DNA from: Thauera sp. | GTDB taxonomy: Bacteria; Pseudomonadota; Gammaproteobacteria; Burkholderiales; Rhodocyclaceae | NCBI GenBank assembly: GCA_017302295.1 | Contig: JAFLDS010000002.1 | Coordinates: forward strand, 186,001 to 250,000 | Length of the DNA stretch: 64,000 nucleotides | Direction of reading: 5' to 3' | Shown here: in pieces, positions 47,252 to 56,730 of the stretch | Numbering within the stretch: the stretch's first letter is position 1 | Layout: each line of letters begins with the position of its first letter | The notes under the pieces: generated by a model | Databases searched by the model: none | What the model was told of the DNA's origin: nothing | The model's input: only the letters and a program-made list of their open reading frames with translations | Program-made: the position numbers and the translations under genes

Positions 47252-47710
47252 ATGAAGTTCCGCATCGCGCTTGCCTTGACCCTGATCACAGCTTCGGCCG
47301 TCGCACCGCAACTTGCCGCCGCTGACGACGCACCGGCCGCCGCGCCGTCGGCCAAGTGCCTGCATCCCTCGCCGCAACTGCACGGCAAGATGACTGCGCT
47401 TCAGGCGCGCGTCGCCGCGGCCACGCAGGCAGGCAAGGCGCTCGACCTGACGCCACCGGCCTTCGAAGCGCTGGCGCTCGACATCGAGCGGGAACTTGCC
47501 GCGATACAGGCGGACTCGGGGCTGATGAAGACCACGAGCGTCCCCGTCAAGCTGCTGTTGAGCGACATCCGCGACGGCACTGTCCTGATGCGACAGGCCA
47601 CCCATACCGATGCACGGCGAATCGGCTTGGTGAAGGTCATGCAGGATCTGGAAGCTTACCGGCGCGCCGCGGCCCGGACCGACTGCGAACCGCCACCCGT
47701 CCAGCAGTGA
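47252..47710 (+). CDS. Unrecognised secreted protein
   Basis: A 152-residue protein with a clear signal peptide (MKFRIALALTLITASAVAPQ, cleavage about LAAA-DD, residue 24-27). The mature part is mainly helical, with two cysteines (about residues 40 and 147), a QARVAAATQAGKALDLTPPAFEAL stretch (in part) and a charged C-terminal region ending in PPPVQQ. I do not recognise a family. GGAG precedes the ATG by seven bases. It faces the ECF sigma operon tail-to-tail, and its helical periplasmic nature resembles small stress or metal-binding proteins, but no function is claimed. Confidence 0.6.
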   Translation: MKFRIALALTLITASAVAPQLAAADDAPAAAPSAKCLHPSPQLHGKMTALQARVAAATQAGKALDLTPPAFEALALDIERELAAIQADSGLMKTTSVPVKLLLSDIRDGTVLMRQATHTDARRIGLVKVMQDLEAYRRAAARTDCEPPPVQQ

Positions 47711-47796
47711 TGCACGTGGCACGGGAGGCAGGCGACGCCCCTTCCAGTGCGCGCGAGTGCGATCCGGAGACGCGATCAGTCGGCCGGTGCCCGCGC

Positions 47797-48252
47797 CTAG
47801 CGCGTGTGCAGATCCTCGACCGTGCTGCGCGTGCGTGGCTGATCCAGCAGCAGACCGAGAAGCTTCTCGCGCTGCCGTGCATCGAGGATGGCCCGTTCGG
47901 CAATGAGCTGGTCGATGATCATGCGCTGCTGCGCCTGCTGCAATTCGGCGATCGAGGCACGTTCGGATTCGATGCGTTGCGGATCGAGGGTGTCCGCGAA
48001 AAGCGCCTGGACGAGGGCGGTGCGATGGCCCTCCAGCCGCGCGCTGGCGCTGTCGAACTGCTGAAGGAAAGGGCGTTCGGCCGCTTCCCAGCGCGCTCGC
48101 TGTGCTTCGTCCAGCGCCAGGATCTGATGCAGCGGGGGCTTGGGGGCGGGAGAGACGCTCGGCCGAACGCGATCGAGCACCACCGCAGCGATGACGCCGA
48201 GATTGAGCGCGACGGACAGTAGCAACGCGAGGTGAAGGCGCCTGGGTTTCAT
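47797..48252 (-). CDS. Periplasmic CpxP/metal-resistance-like protein with N-terminal anchor
   Basis: A 151-residue protein: one N-terminal hydrophobic segment (about 6-25), then a long helical domain rich in Arg, Glu, Gln and Leu (ILALDEAQRARWEAAERPFLQQ, in part; LLGLLLDQPRTR near the end). This is the pattern of the heavy-metal resistance (Metal_resist)/CnrX-like or CpxP-like periplasmic sensors. It overlaps the anti-sigma gene stop (ATGA), so it is co-made with the ECF system, perhaps as its periplasmic sensor. Confidence 0.65.
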   Translation of the reverse strand: MKPRRLHLALLLSVALNLGVIAAVVLDRVRPSVSPAPKPPLHQILALDEAQRARWEAAERPFLQQFDSASARLEGHRTALVQALFADTLDPQRIESERASIAELQQAQQRMIIDQLIAERAILDARQREKLLGLLLDQPRTRSTVEDLHTR

Positions 48253-48767
48253 TGTGCGCTCCCGATCGGGCCGCAGGCGTCGGCGCGTGGACAGAGGTTT
48301 CCCGGTGGGACAGCGTCGAACAGGCTCATGGCGGCAAGCGTCACGTTCGGCGATGGCGGCCATGGTTGCGATGGCGGATCCTCGACCTCCAGCAACATCC
48401 CACCCAGCCACAATCCCATCACGAGTGCCGCCGTGGCCCCCGCATACGGCGACAGGTTGAGTGGCTGGGCACTCAGCGAGCGGACAAGCGCCAGCCAACG
48501 CGCCCGCCATCCTGGGGCCCGGGGCGCCTGCGCCGCCGGTTCAGCCTCGGCCTGCAGGCGGGCAATGACCCGTGCGCCGAGATCGACCTGAAGCGATACG
48601 GCGGGCAGCGCAAGGAAGGCGTCATGCAATGCCCTGAGCTCGGCCAGCCTGGCTGCGCAGAGCGGACAGCGCGCGCTATGGGTGAGCACTTCCGTGCGCG
48701 CTTCCGCGGGCAAGGCATCGTCCGCCAGGGCCGATAGCGCCTCGTCGGGGGGGCAGGTCCTATTCAT
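48249..48767 (-). CDS. Zinc-type (ZAS) anti-sigma factor, membrane-anchored
   Basis: A 172-residue protein. The cytosolic N-terminus has the anti-sigma zinc motif His30-x3-Cys34-x2-Cys37 (HSARCPLC) after a CPPDEALSALADDAL helix. A transmembrane segment (about 98-118, GATAALVMGLWLGGMLL) places a short C-terminal region in the periplasm, which carries two cysteines. It starts within the sigma gene (8-base overlap) and has GGGAG six bases upstream. It would hold the sigma factor until an extracytoplasmic or redox signal arrives. Confidence 0.82.
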   Translation of the reverse strand: MNRTCPPDEALSALADDALPAEARTEVLTHSARCPLCAARLAELRALHDAFLALPAVSLQVDLGARVIARLQAEAEPAAQAPRAPGWRARWLALVRSLSAQPLNLSPYAGATAALVMGLWLGGMLLEVEDPPSQPWPPSPNVTLAAMSLFDAVPPGNLCPRADACGPIGSAQ

Positions 48768-49329
48768 GAGTGGCTCCCGCTTGCGGGTGGAAATGTTCAA
48801 GGAGTGCCGCGCGGGCGCGCGCGAGACGCGACTTCACCGTACCCTCGGCAATGCCCAGCACGCGGGCAAGCTCTCCATAGGCGAGTCCCTCGACCTCGCG
48901 CAGCAGCAGGATCTCGCGGTGCTCGGCGGCGATCCGCTGCAGGGCGCGGTCGAGGCGCTCCTGCTGCTGGCGGCTGGCATAGCGGGCCTCTGGCCCCGGC
49001 GCGGCATCGGCGACGTCCATGCCATCCTCCAGCGGAGCGAACTGCACGATTTGCCGACGGCGCAACTGATCGAGCGCGGCGTTGCGCGCAATCTGCAGCA
49101 GCCAGGTGGAAAAGCTGGCCTCCGGGCGCCAGTCTGGCAAGGCTTGCCACGCCTTGACGAACACGTCCTGCGTCAGTTCGGTCGCTTCGTCGCGGGCGTC
49201 GAGCATGCGCAGGATGAAGCGGAACACGCGCTCCTGATGGCGGCGCACCAGATCGGCGAACGCCGCCATGTCGCCCACCCGGGCGCGGGCGACATCGTCG
49301 GCATCGAGCGCCGCGCGCGCGTCACTCAT
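48760..49329 (-). CDS. ECF-type RNA polymerase sigma factor (RpoE-like)
   Basis: A 189-residue sigma-70 family member with only regions 2 and 4. Region 2: FADLVRRHQERVFRFILRML...ATELTQDVFVKAWQAL...FSTWLLQIARNAALDQLRRR. Region 4: LDRALQRIAAEHREILLLREVEGLAYGELARVLGIAEGTVKSRLARAR (each quoted in part). It lies 48 bases after the upstream periplasmic protein gene and overlaps the anti-sigma gene. A GGAAC-N16-TTTCAA promoter ahead of the operon suggests autoregulation. Confidence 0.92.
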   Translation of the reverse strand: MSDARAALDADDVARARVGDMAAFADLVRRHQERVFRFILRMLDARDEATELTQDVFVKAWQALPDWRPEASFSTWLLQIARNAALDQLRRRQIVQFAPLEDGMDVADAAPGPEARYASRQQQERLDRALQRIAAEHREILLLREVEGLAYGELARVLGIAEGTVKSRLARARAALLEHFHPQAGATHE

Positions 49330-49377
49330 GCCGGCGGGCAGGCTGTCGTTGCCGTGCGCGCTGAATCATCGACCGCC

Positions 49378-49875
49378 TCAGTGCCCCGTGTTCAAGCCTT
49401 TCCAGCCGGGGTGATCGAAGTGCGCCGCGTAATCGTCAAGGGTACGCGCGAGGTGGACGACGCCCTCTTCCCGCTGGGTGCCACCCGCACGGCCGCCGAT
49501 CACATCGACGCCCTGGCCGATCTCGGCAATGATCGCGTGCAGCACCTGGTCTGCTTCGGGCTTGAGCTTGCAGTTCTTCACGATGTAGCCGACCTGCCCT
49601 TCGATGCTCTGGGCAAGGGCGCCATATTGCGCGTTGTCGAAACGACCCGCATGCACTTCAGGCATGGCCTTCGCGAGCGAGTTGCGGATCGCCTCCATCC
49701 CCTTGCGCAGCGCAGCATCGGTCTGCCACTTGGCGCCATGATCGAGCGTCAGCACTGCGGGGTGCGCATCGTGTTGATGGGTGTCGGCGGCCAGCGCCGC
49801 GGAGGGCATGAAAACGCTGCCGAGGATGGCAAGGGCGCTGATGGCCAGCAGTCGGGCGGGAGCGTGGGCGTTCAT
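49378..49875 (-). CDS. Secreted histidine-rich protein, first gene of the ECF operon (DnrO-like?)
   Basis: A 165-residue protein: signal peptide MNAHAPARLLAISALAILGS with cleavage about ALA-AD (33), then HQHDAHPAVLTLDHGAKWQTD and a helical domain ending GWKGLNTGH. It resembles small periplasmic proteins annotated DnrO in denitrifying betaproteobacteria, but I am not sure of the family or function. ATG 49875 has AGGA upstream. It leads an operon with the ECF sigma, anti-sigma and CpxP-like genes, so it is the probable main target of that sigma factor. Confidence 0.6.
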   Translation of the reverse strand: MNAHAPARLLAISALAILGSVFMPSAALAADTHQHDAHPAVLTLDHGAKWQTDAALRKGMEAIRNSLAKAMPEVHAGRFDNAQYGALAQSIEGQVGYIVKNCKLKPEADQVLHAIIAEIGQGVDVIGGRAGGTQREEGVVHLARTLDDYAAHFDHPGWKGLNTGH

Positions 49876-49930
49876 GGCGATGGAGTCCTTTTGTCCTGGT
49901 TTCAAGCGGCCGGCTTGGCCGTCCTGACCA

Positions 49931-49959
49931 TTGAAACGAACGGGCGTGCAGAATGTTCC
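49931..49959 (-). promoter_or_regulatory. ECF-type promoter of the periplasmic protein-sigma operon
   Basis: On the minus strand GGAACAT, 16 bases, then TTTCAA. This fits the RpoE-like ECF consensus (GGAAC...N16...TC-A-A). Transcription would start about 49924, giving a 50-base leader to the start at 49875. Together with the sigma gene in the same operon, it implies positive autoregulation. Confidence 0.6.
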
Positions 49960-50071
49960 ATCATTCTGTCGCACGCCGTGCTTCAGCCCCCGCGCAACCC
50001 GATCCGCAAGGTGAATGCGAACCTCCCACAGTCCCTTCGCCATTTTGCTTATCAAAGGCATGCCCGGTGGC

Positions 50072-50226
50072 AAGCCCTGTGATAGCCAGTACAGCGTGCG
50101 CATCACCGGCGACTAAGCCGAGAGCAAAACCAAATTCGACAACTTCATCGACCCGGAAGCGCGTTACCCGGTCATCGCCACCGCCAGCAGGCTGATGAGC
50201 ACCGGCGTCGGCGTACCGACCGGCTG
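50072..50226 (+). pseudogene. Remnant of type I restriction subunit HsdR
   Basis: One frame from 50072 reads KPCDSQYSVRITGD, a TAA stop (50114-50116), then AESKTKFDNFIDPEARYPVI and ATASRLMSTGVGV. This matches the C-terminal helicase region of type I restriction HsdR proteins (ITGD-x-AE...NFIDPE..YPV.ATTS.L.STGVD). It is about 50 codons long, interrupted by a stop and lacking both ends, so it is a decayed fragment. Confidence 0.8.
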
Positions 50227-50307
50227 CGACCTTGCAGCACAGTCGTATCGCAAAGCGTACCGTGAGGCTACAATTAAGGCAAATCGCTAATGAATTGAGG
50301 CCACAAA

Positions 50308-50607
50308 ATGCAGGTCAGTGTTCGCGAATTGAAGAACCACTTGTCCAACATCCTGGCTACGGCGCAGCAGGGCGAGGAAGTCTCGGTTACGTCGCACAAA
50401 CGACTTATCGCACGCATCGTCGGCGTGCCGAGCGAATCCCTCGTTGCCGGCATCGGTGGTCTGTCCGACGCTCAGCGCAGCGCGCTGCTCGGGCTGGTCG
50501 CCGACAGCGGCGGCAGTTGGCGCGGCGGGAAGCCCCGCGGCGGGCCGGGTCATTCCGTCATCGAAGGCAAGACCATGTCCGATATGGTGCTGGAAGACCG
50601 TGGATGA
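50308..50607 (+). CDS. Phd/YefM-type antitoxin of a VapC pair
   Basis: A 99-residue antitoxin. The N-terminal half is a Phd/YefM DNA-binding domain (VSVRELKNHLSNILATAQQG, EEVSVTSHKRLIARIVG), typical of prevent-host-death antitoxins; the C-terminal half is Gly/Ser-rich and would wrap the toxin. It overlaps the toxin gene by 4 bases (ATGA). A -10-like TACAAT lies at 50269-50274, about 34 bases before the start. Confidence 0.85.
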   Translation: MQVSVRELKNHLSNILATAQQGEEVSVTSHKRLIARIVGVPSESLVAGIGGLSDAQRSALLGLVADSGGSWRGGKPRGGPGHSVIEGKTMSDMVLEDRG

Positions 50608-51038
50608 TCGCCTATTTCGACACCTCCGCCCTCATCAAACTCTACGTTTCCGAGCTCCATCGCGATCGTGTGCTGGCGCTGCGCGATACCAGCGATGTGC
50701 TCGCCACCGTACTCATCACCTATACCGAGGTGCAGTCGGCATTTGCCCGCAGGATGCGTGAGGACAAGGATGGCGCCGACGCCTTGCGTCTCGACCGCCT
50801 CAGCTTCATCGACGACTGGCCACATTGGCTGGTGACGCCGATCGATCAGTCGCTCGTCGAGCTCGCCGGACGTTATGCGGAAGCCTTTGCCTTGCGCGCC
50901 TACGACAGCATTCACCTCGCCTCAGCGCAGACCCTGCGCCAGCGCGTCGGCATCGATGTCACCTTCGCCTGCTTCGATCGCCGCCTGAACAACGCCGCCG
51001 ACCTGCTCGGCCTCAAGACTCCCTTTCTCGAAGCCTGA
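50604..51038 (+). CDS. vapC: PIN-domain toxin, VapC family
   Basis: A 144-residue PIN-domain ribonuclease. Acidic metal-binding residues are in place: Asp6 (YFDTSALIK), Glu (TYTEVQ, about 46), Asp (YDSIHLASA, about 103) and Asp (CFDRRLNNAA, about 125). Paired with the Phd-type antitoxin by ATGA overlap. It sits next to an hsdR remnant, in what looks like a former defence or mobile locus. Confidence 0.88.
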   Translation: MIAYFDTSALIKLYVSELHRDRVLALRDTSDVLATVLITYTEVQSAFARRMREDKDGADALRLDRLSFIDDWPHWLVTPIDQSLVELAGRYAEAFALRAYDSIHLASAQTLRQRVGIDVTFACFDRRLNNAADLLGLKTPFLEA

Positions 51039-51140
51039 ACTCGAAGTCCATCAGCACGACCATCAAATCCATTCCCGAGCGCTGCGCCAATCCGCGCAGC
51101 ACCATCGCGTCGATCAGTTGCTGACGCAATTGGCTGGATT

Positions 51141-52349
51141 TCAGGAATAGAACGACGGCTTCGGATAATTGCCGTTGAGCGCCCAGTCGCCGAGTTCGCG
51201 CACCTTGTAGTCCACCGGATCGTGCAGGGTGTGGACGCGCAGGTTGCGCCAGTAGCGATCGAGGCGCAGCGCAGCCGTGGTCGAGCGTGCGCCGGTCACC
51301 TCGAAGATGCGGCTGGTCAGGTCGAGCCCGCCACGGGTGGCGGTGACCTTGGCCGTAGCAACAGCCAGGGCCACTTCGCCGCGCCCGGCCGCGGTCAGGG
51401 CCAGTCCTTCGGCCCAAGCGGCGTCGAAGCGTGCCGCCGCGTGATCGGCAAGCTTGCGCGTGGCTTCGAGCGTGAGCCAGAAATCGCCGTAATGGCCGAG
51501 GACGTAGGGATCCTCGCTCACCTGCGCAGCCGGCGAAGCCGACCACAGGCGCGCCTGGGTGCGGGTGTAGCCCCGCGCCTCGGCCACCGCCCCCTCGGCG
51601 ATGCCGAGGAAGATGTTCACGAAGATCAGTTGCGCGAGCAGCGGCCGCAGGCAGGCAAAGGGCGAAGAAAGCGGGCCGGGACTGGACAGGATCTCGTGCT
51701 CTGCCACAGCGACGCGCTCGAACAAGGCGCTGCCGCTGTCGGTCTGGCGCTGGCCCATGTTGTCCCAGTCCTCGAACAGGGTGATGCCGGCGCGCCGCGT
51801 CGGAATCGCTGCGATGATCAGCTTGCCGTCGGCGCTGTCCGCCACGGCCGAGGCCAGCAGCATGTCGGAGTCGAGCGCGCCCGAACAGAAACTCTTGCGC
51901 CCGGAGAACTCGCGCCCGCCCTGCACCCGGCTGGCGATGGTGCGCCTGTCCAGCGGGTTCAGCGCGTTGCCCCAGAACCAGTTGCGCCTCGCCGTTTCCG
52001 TCAGCCACGGCTCCCACTGCGCAGGCGTGCCGAACAGCCGCACCGAGGCAAGCTGAAGGTGATGAAAGGCGAAGACGTGCGCCACCGAACTGTCTGCGCG
52101 CGCGAGCTGGCGCACGATCGCGAGGGTGTCGGTCCAGCTCGCGCCGAGGCCGCCATGTTCGGACGGGATGCTCAGCTTCAGCAGGCCGCTGCCGCGCAAC
52201 AGGTCGCGTTCGGCCTTCGGCGTGCCGCCAGCGAGATCGCGGGCGGCGGCGGTCTCGGCAAAGCGCTCGGCCAGCCTGGCTGCGATGGCAGCGGGTGACA
52301 CGTCGAGTTGCACTCCGTCATCAACAATGTCGTGCGTGGTCAAGCTCAT
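51141..52349 (-). CDS. sfnB: SfnB-family flavin-dependent enzyme (second copy)
   Basis: A 402-residue acyl-CoA-dehydrogenase-fold protein of the SfnB/DszC/dibenzothiophene-monooxygenase group: SEHGGLGASWTDTLAIVRQLARADSSVAHVFAFHHL (in part, about 63-98), NPLDRR and GRKSFCSGALDSD in the central domain, and RYWRNLRVHTLHDPVDYK, a signature of the DszC-like group, near the C-terminus. The closest named relative is SfnB, which in Pseudomonas lies in the dimethyl sulfone locus. It follows the sfnR gene by 58 bases. Confidence 0.82.
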   Translation of the reverse strand: MSLTTHDIVDDGVQLDVSPAAIAARLAERFAETAAARDLAGGTPKAERDLLRGSGLLKLSIPSEHGGLGASWTDTLAIVRQLARADSSVAHVFAFHHLQLASVRLFGTPAQWEPWLTETARRNWFWGNALNPLDRRTIASRVQGGREFSGRKSFCSGALDSDMLLASAVADSADGKLIIAAIPTRRAGITLFEDWDNMGQRQTDSGSALFERVAVAEHEILSSPGPLSSPFACLRPLLAQLIFVNIFLGIAEGAVAEARGYTRTQARLWSASPAAQVSEDPYVLGHYGDFWLTLEATRKLADHAAARFDAAWAEGLALTAAGRGEVALAVATAKVTATRGGLDLTSRIFEVTGARSTTAALRLDRYWRNLRVHTLHDPVDYKVRELGDWALNGNYPKPSFYS

Positions 52350-52407
52350 CGTAGGAGGTCCTCTCCGGCCGGCCGGCCGGTCCAGTTGATATGAATGCGG
52401 TGTTGGC

Positions 52408-53499
<1,092 letters not shown>

Positions 53500-53578
53500 G
53501 GCGGCTCTCTCTTGCGGCAGGCGCAGCCAATGGCGCCCTTTCGTCATGCCGCAAGCTTAGAGCCCGCGCCAAAAAGCG

Positions 53579-53605
53579 CGAACCAAGGAATTCCGATTTG
53601 AATTG
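53579..53605 (+). promoter_or_regulatory. Sulfur-island motif before sfnR
   Basis: CGAACCAAGGAATTCCGATTTGAATTG on the plus strand, 80 bases upstream of the leftward sfnR start. The CGAACCAAG half matches exactly; the second half is diverged. Its position would couple sfnR, and through it msuE-sfnG, to sulfur limitation. Confidence 0.45.
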
Positions 53606-53672
53606 CACGATTACATCGAAGCGGTAATCCTCCGGCCCGCTCCGAAGCGCCGCCGATCACCGTGGCCCGCGA

Positions 53673-54872
53673 TCAGCCCTTGGCCGGTATTCGGACGTTG
53701 CGCCCGGCCAGCGTACCGAGCCCCGCGATCGCAAGGGTCATCGTCAGACAGACCGTGAGCGGCATGCTCCAACCACCGGAGAGGTCGCGCAGCAGGCCGA
53801 CCAGCGGCGGGCCGAAGGCCGCCAGCAGGTAGCCGATGCACTGCGCCATGCCCGAAAGCGCCGCTGCCTGCGTCGGGCTGCTGGTGCGCAGGCCCATGAA
53901 CATCAGGCTGAGGATGATGCAGGCACCGGAACCGAAGCCGAACGCAGCCACCCACAGCGTCGCCAAGCCCGGCCGCAGCAGCAGACCCAGGAAGCCGACC
54001 GAGAGCAGCAGTGACACGCAGAACGCGACCGCCCGCTGGTCCTTCATACGGTGGATCAGCGGTCCCAGCACCACGCCGGGAATGGCCGAGGCCAGCTGCA
54101 TCCAGCCATGCAGCGAGCCGGCTTCGGCTGCCGTGTAGCCGTTGCTGGTCAGCACCGACGGCAGCCAGCCGATCATCACGTAATAGACGAAGGAGTTCAG
54201 ACCCATGAACAGCGTGACCTGCCACGCCAGCGCCGACCGCCAGATGGGCATTCCGTCCGTTGCCGCCGCGCCACCCGACACCGCGCTTGCCTGCTTGCCA
54301 AGTTGCGGCCACCACATCGCCATCGCCGACAGCGGCAGCACCAGAATCGCCGCCAGCGCGCCCGCCCAGCCCAGCCCGAATCCGCTCGCCAGCGGGAACA
54401 CCGTCGCCGAGGCCGTCGCCGCGGCGATGCCCATGGTGAGCGCATACGCGCTGGTGACCTTCGCGATCCGGTTGGGAAAATCGCGTTTCAGCAGGCTGGG
54501 CAGCAGCACGTTGCCGATGGCGATGCCCGCCCCGATCACCGCCGTGCCGCCATAAAGACACCACACCGGACCCAGCGAGCGCACCACCACGCCTCCGCCG
54601 ACCAGCACCAACGCGCCGAACAAAGTCCGCTCCAGTCCGAAGCGCCGCGCAAGCATGGGCGCAAACGGCGACACCAGCGCGAAGGCCAGCAACGGCAGCG
54701 TGGTGAGGACGCCCGCCGCAGCAGTGCTCAGGTCGAATGCCGACTGAATCATCGAAAGCACCGGCGCAAGGCCGGTGATCGGCGCCCGCAGGTTGGCGGC
54801 GATCAGCAGGATGCCGATCAGCAGCAGCACCGGGCGCCAGTCCTGGGTGGGCACTTCCTGTCTTTGGGTCAT
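53673..54872 (-). CDS. CynX/NimT-family MFS transporter
   Basis: A 399-residue 12-helix MFS protein. LLIGILLIAANLRAPITGLAPVL (in part) is the opening of the CynX/NimT family, and GSGACIILSLMFMGLRTSSPTQAAALSGMAQ marks the second half. It is divergent from an AraC regulator, the same arrangement as E. coli nimT-nimR (yeaN-yeaM), where the exporter acts on 2-nitroimidazole. Export of a small amine, nitro or cyanate-like compound is likely; substrate not shown. Confidence 0.82.
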   Translation of the reverse strand: MTQRQEVPTQDWRPVLLLIGILLIAANLRAPITGLAPVLSMIQSAFDLSTAAAGVLTTLPLLAFALVSPFAPMLARRFGLERTLFGALVLVGGGVVVRSLGPVWCLYGGTAVIGAGIAIGNVLLPSLLKRDFPNRIAKVTSAYALTMGIAAATASATVFPLASGFGLGWAGALAAILVLPLSAMAMWWPQLGKQASAVSGGAAATDGMPIWRSALAWQVTLFMGLNSFVYYVMIGWLPSVLTSNGYTAAEAGSLHGWMQLASAIPGVVLGPLIHRMKDQRAVAFCVSLLLSVGFLGLLLRPGLATLWVAAFGFGSGACIILSLMFMGLRTSSPTQAAALSGMAQCIGYLLAAFGPPLVGLLRDLSGGWSMPLTVCLTMTLAIAGLGTLAGRNVRIPAKG

Positions 54873-54975
54873 GTGTCTGATTCCGGTTCCCTATTCGCAG
54901 GACCGGAGATTAGCCATTTACGCCGCGCATGTATCTGGCTAAATTGCCAGACAATCGCTAAATACGGTCATTACC

Positions 54976-55791
54976 ATGTCGAAGGACACATCCTGGCGCA
55001 GCTTCGACCCCGACCAGAACGCAAGTCCGGCGATCGCCCTGCGGGTCGAGGTGGAGGAAATCGACAGCGAAGCCCCCACCCACCAGCACCGGAAGGGGCA
55101 ACTGGTGCTGGCCCTGCGCGGCGGAGTCACTTGCGAGGTCCCCAACGCCTTGTGGGTTGTGCCACCGAACTGTGCTGTGTGGGTCCCCGGCGACATGCCG
55201 CACAGCAACCGCGTGACGCCCAACGCGCGCATCTGCCTGCTGTTCGTCGAACCCGGCGCCGCCGACTTGCCGGACGAATGCTGCACCCTGTCGATCACGC
55301 CCCTGGTGCATCAGCTGATCGAGCGCCTCGCCGACCTGCCCAACGATTACGAACACGGCAGCTTCGCCGGCCGACTTGCGCAGGTCTTGCTCGACGAGCT
55401 GTCGACGATGCCTGTCGAACAGTTGCACCTGCCGATTTCCAGCGAACCCCGCATCCGCCGCATTGCCGACGCCCTGACCCGCGACCCCGCCGACCGCAGC
55501 ACGCTGGCCGCGTGGGCGCGCCGGGTGGCGATGAGCGAGCGCTCGCTCGCGCGCTTGATGCTGAGGGAAACCGGCCTGACCTTCGGCCGCTGGCGCCAGC
55601 AATTGCACCTGCTCATTGCGCTGCGGCAACTGGCGGCAGGCGCAACGGTGCAGCAAGTGTCCGCGGACCTGGGCTACGAATCGGTGACCGCCTTCATCAC
55701 CATGTTCAAGAAGGCGCTCGGCAAGCCCCCGGCACGCTACTTCGCGTCGCTCACACGCAATCGCGGCATCGCAGAGTCCTTCACAGGTTGA
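54976..55791 (+). CDS. AraC-family regulator, NimR-like
   Basis: A 271-residue regulator: an N-terminal cupin-like sensor (THQHRKGQLVLALRGGVTCEVP, in part; WVPGDMPHSNRV) and a C-terminal pair of helix-turn-helices (LAAWARRVAMSERSLARLMLRETGLTF and VSADLGYESVTAFITMFKKALGKPP, in part). It is divergent from the CynX/NimT-type transporter and most likely represses it. Its 3' end overlaps the convergent hydrolase gene by 11 bases. Confidence 0.85.
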   Translation: MSKDTSWRSFDPDQNASPAIALRVEVEEIDSEAPTHQHRKGQLVLALRGGVTCEVPNALWVVPPNCAVWVPGDMPHSNRVTPNARICLLFVEPGAADLPDECCTLSITPLVHQLIERLADLPNDYEHGSFAGRLAQVLLDELSTMPVEQLHLPISSEPRIRRIADALTRDPADRSTLAAWARRVAMSERSLARLMLRETGLTFGRWRQQLHLLIALRQLAAGATVQQVSADLGYESVTAFITMFKKALGKPPARYFASLTRNRGIAESFTG

Positions 55792-56473
55792 AGGCATCCC
55801 GCCCGACCTGTCGGTTGAGCGTGAAGCGGGTGTGGTGGCGGATGCGCGCAAGCGCGCCATGGCGGCCACGCTGCGACCTCGCCTCAACGGAAATGGCGCC
55901 CAAGGGCACGTCGTCATGGACGCGCTGCATGGCGAGCAGCAGCTCGAGCCCGAATGGCCAGGAGCCGAACCCGGCCTCGGTGTTGATATGGCCCGCATCG
56001 CCGATGTCGATCAGCCGGCTGCCCCAGCGCTCGGCCCACACGGCGGCGTTTTCGAGCCTCAACCACGGATCGCTGCTGCTGGCGACCAAGGTGCTGGGAC
56101 ATTCCAGGGCCGTATCGGGCAGCCAATCGGCGATCGATTCATCCGCCCCTGCACCCGCGGTGCGCAAACCGAGCGGCCCGAAGCGTTGCGGATCCGCGGG
56201 AGCGACGAGCAGCGCGCCGGCCACCTTGTCGGGCCGGTCGGTCGCCGCTACCACGCTGGCGAGACAACCGAAGCTGTGCGCCACCAGCCACACGGCATGC
56301 GGTGCGGCGTCGATCTCGTCGCGTACCGTGGCCGCCCAGCGGGCGAGCACCGGCTGCTCCCAGTCGATGCCGCGCACCCGCTGCGCGCCCGGAAGGCGCT
56401 CTTCGATCCAGGTCTGCCAGTGCAGCGGACCGCTGCCATGAAAACCCGGAACGATGAGTGTCGTGTGCTGCAC
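55781..56473 (-). CDS. RBBP9/YdeN-family serine hydrolase
   Basis: A 230-residue alpha/beta hydrolase of the small RBBP9/YdeN family. The triad is visible: Ser67 (AHSFGC), Asp135 (SSSDPW) and His162 (GDAGHIN). A C-terminal extension of about 30 residues after VPLGAISVE is not typical. Such genes are frequent in sulfur-starvation clusters next to ssuF and sulfate-binding proteins; the substrate is unknown. It follows ssuF-like and sbp genes, all leftward. Confidence 0.85.
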   Translation of the reverse strand: MQHTTLIVPGFHGSGPLHWQTWIEERLPGAQRVRGIDWEQPVLARWAATVRDEIDAAPHAVWLVAHSFGCLASVVAATDRPDKVAGALLVAPADPQRFGPLGLRTAGAGADESIADWLPDTALECPSTLVASSSDPWLRLENAAVWAERWGSRLIDIGDAGHINTEAGFGSWPFGLELLLAMQRVHDDVPLGAISVEARSQRGRHGALARIRHHTRFTLNRQVGRDAFNL

Positions 56474-56484
56474 GGCCGGCTCGC

Positions 56485-56700
56485 TCAGAGCGTGGCGATC
56501 GACACTTCGGTCGATTTCACCAGCGCGACGACCTCGGAGCCGGGCTTGAGCCCGAGTTCGTCGACCGAGCGCGTGGTGATGACCGAAGTCACGATGCCCG
56601 ACGAAGTCTGCACATCGACTTCGCTGACGACGTCGCCGCGGATGATTTCCTTCACCTTGCCGCGAAACTGGTTGCGTACGTTGATGGCCTGGATGGTCAT
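56485..56700 (-). CDS. ssuF: Mop/TOBE molybdopterin-binding-like protein, SsuF type
   Basis: A 71-residue single TOBE/Mop domain: MTIQAINVRNQFRGKVKEII, SEVDVQTSSGIVTSVITTRSV, LGLKPGSEVVALVKSTEV (typical NxFxGKV...V...SAI...L..G..V.A.KAT motif set). SsuF of P. putida has the same length and is needed for growth on sulfonates by an unknown mechanism; oxyanion binding is likely. It lies 30 bases after the second sbp gene. Confidence 0.85.
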   Translation of the reverse strand: MTIQAINVRNQFRGKVKEIIRGDVVSEVDVQTSSGIVTSVITTRSVDELGLKPGSEVVALVKSTEVSIATL

Positions 56701-56730
56701 GATGTCGATCCTCGATTCAGGGTCTGTGGA

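Noticed and set aside
51039-51140. A protein-like minus-strand stretch beyond the sfnB stop (LRQQLIDAMVLRGLAQRSG and following)
   Set aside because: No family recognised, no start or ribosome-binding site, and only about 35 codons between two genes; it may be decayed coding DNA but I cannot support a call.
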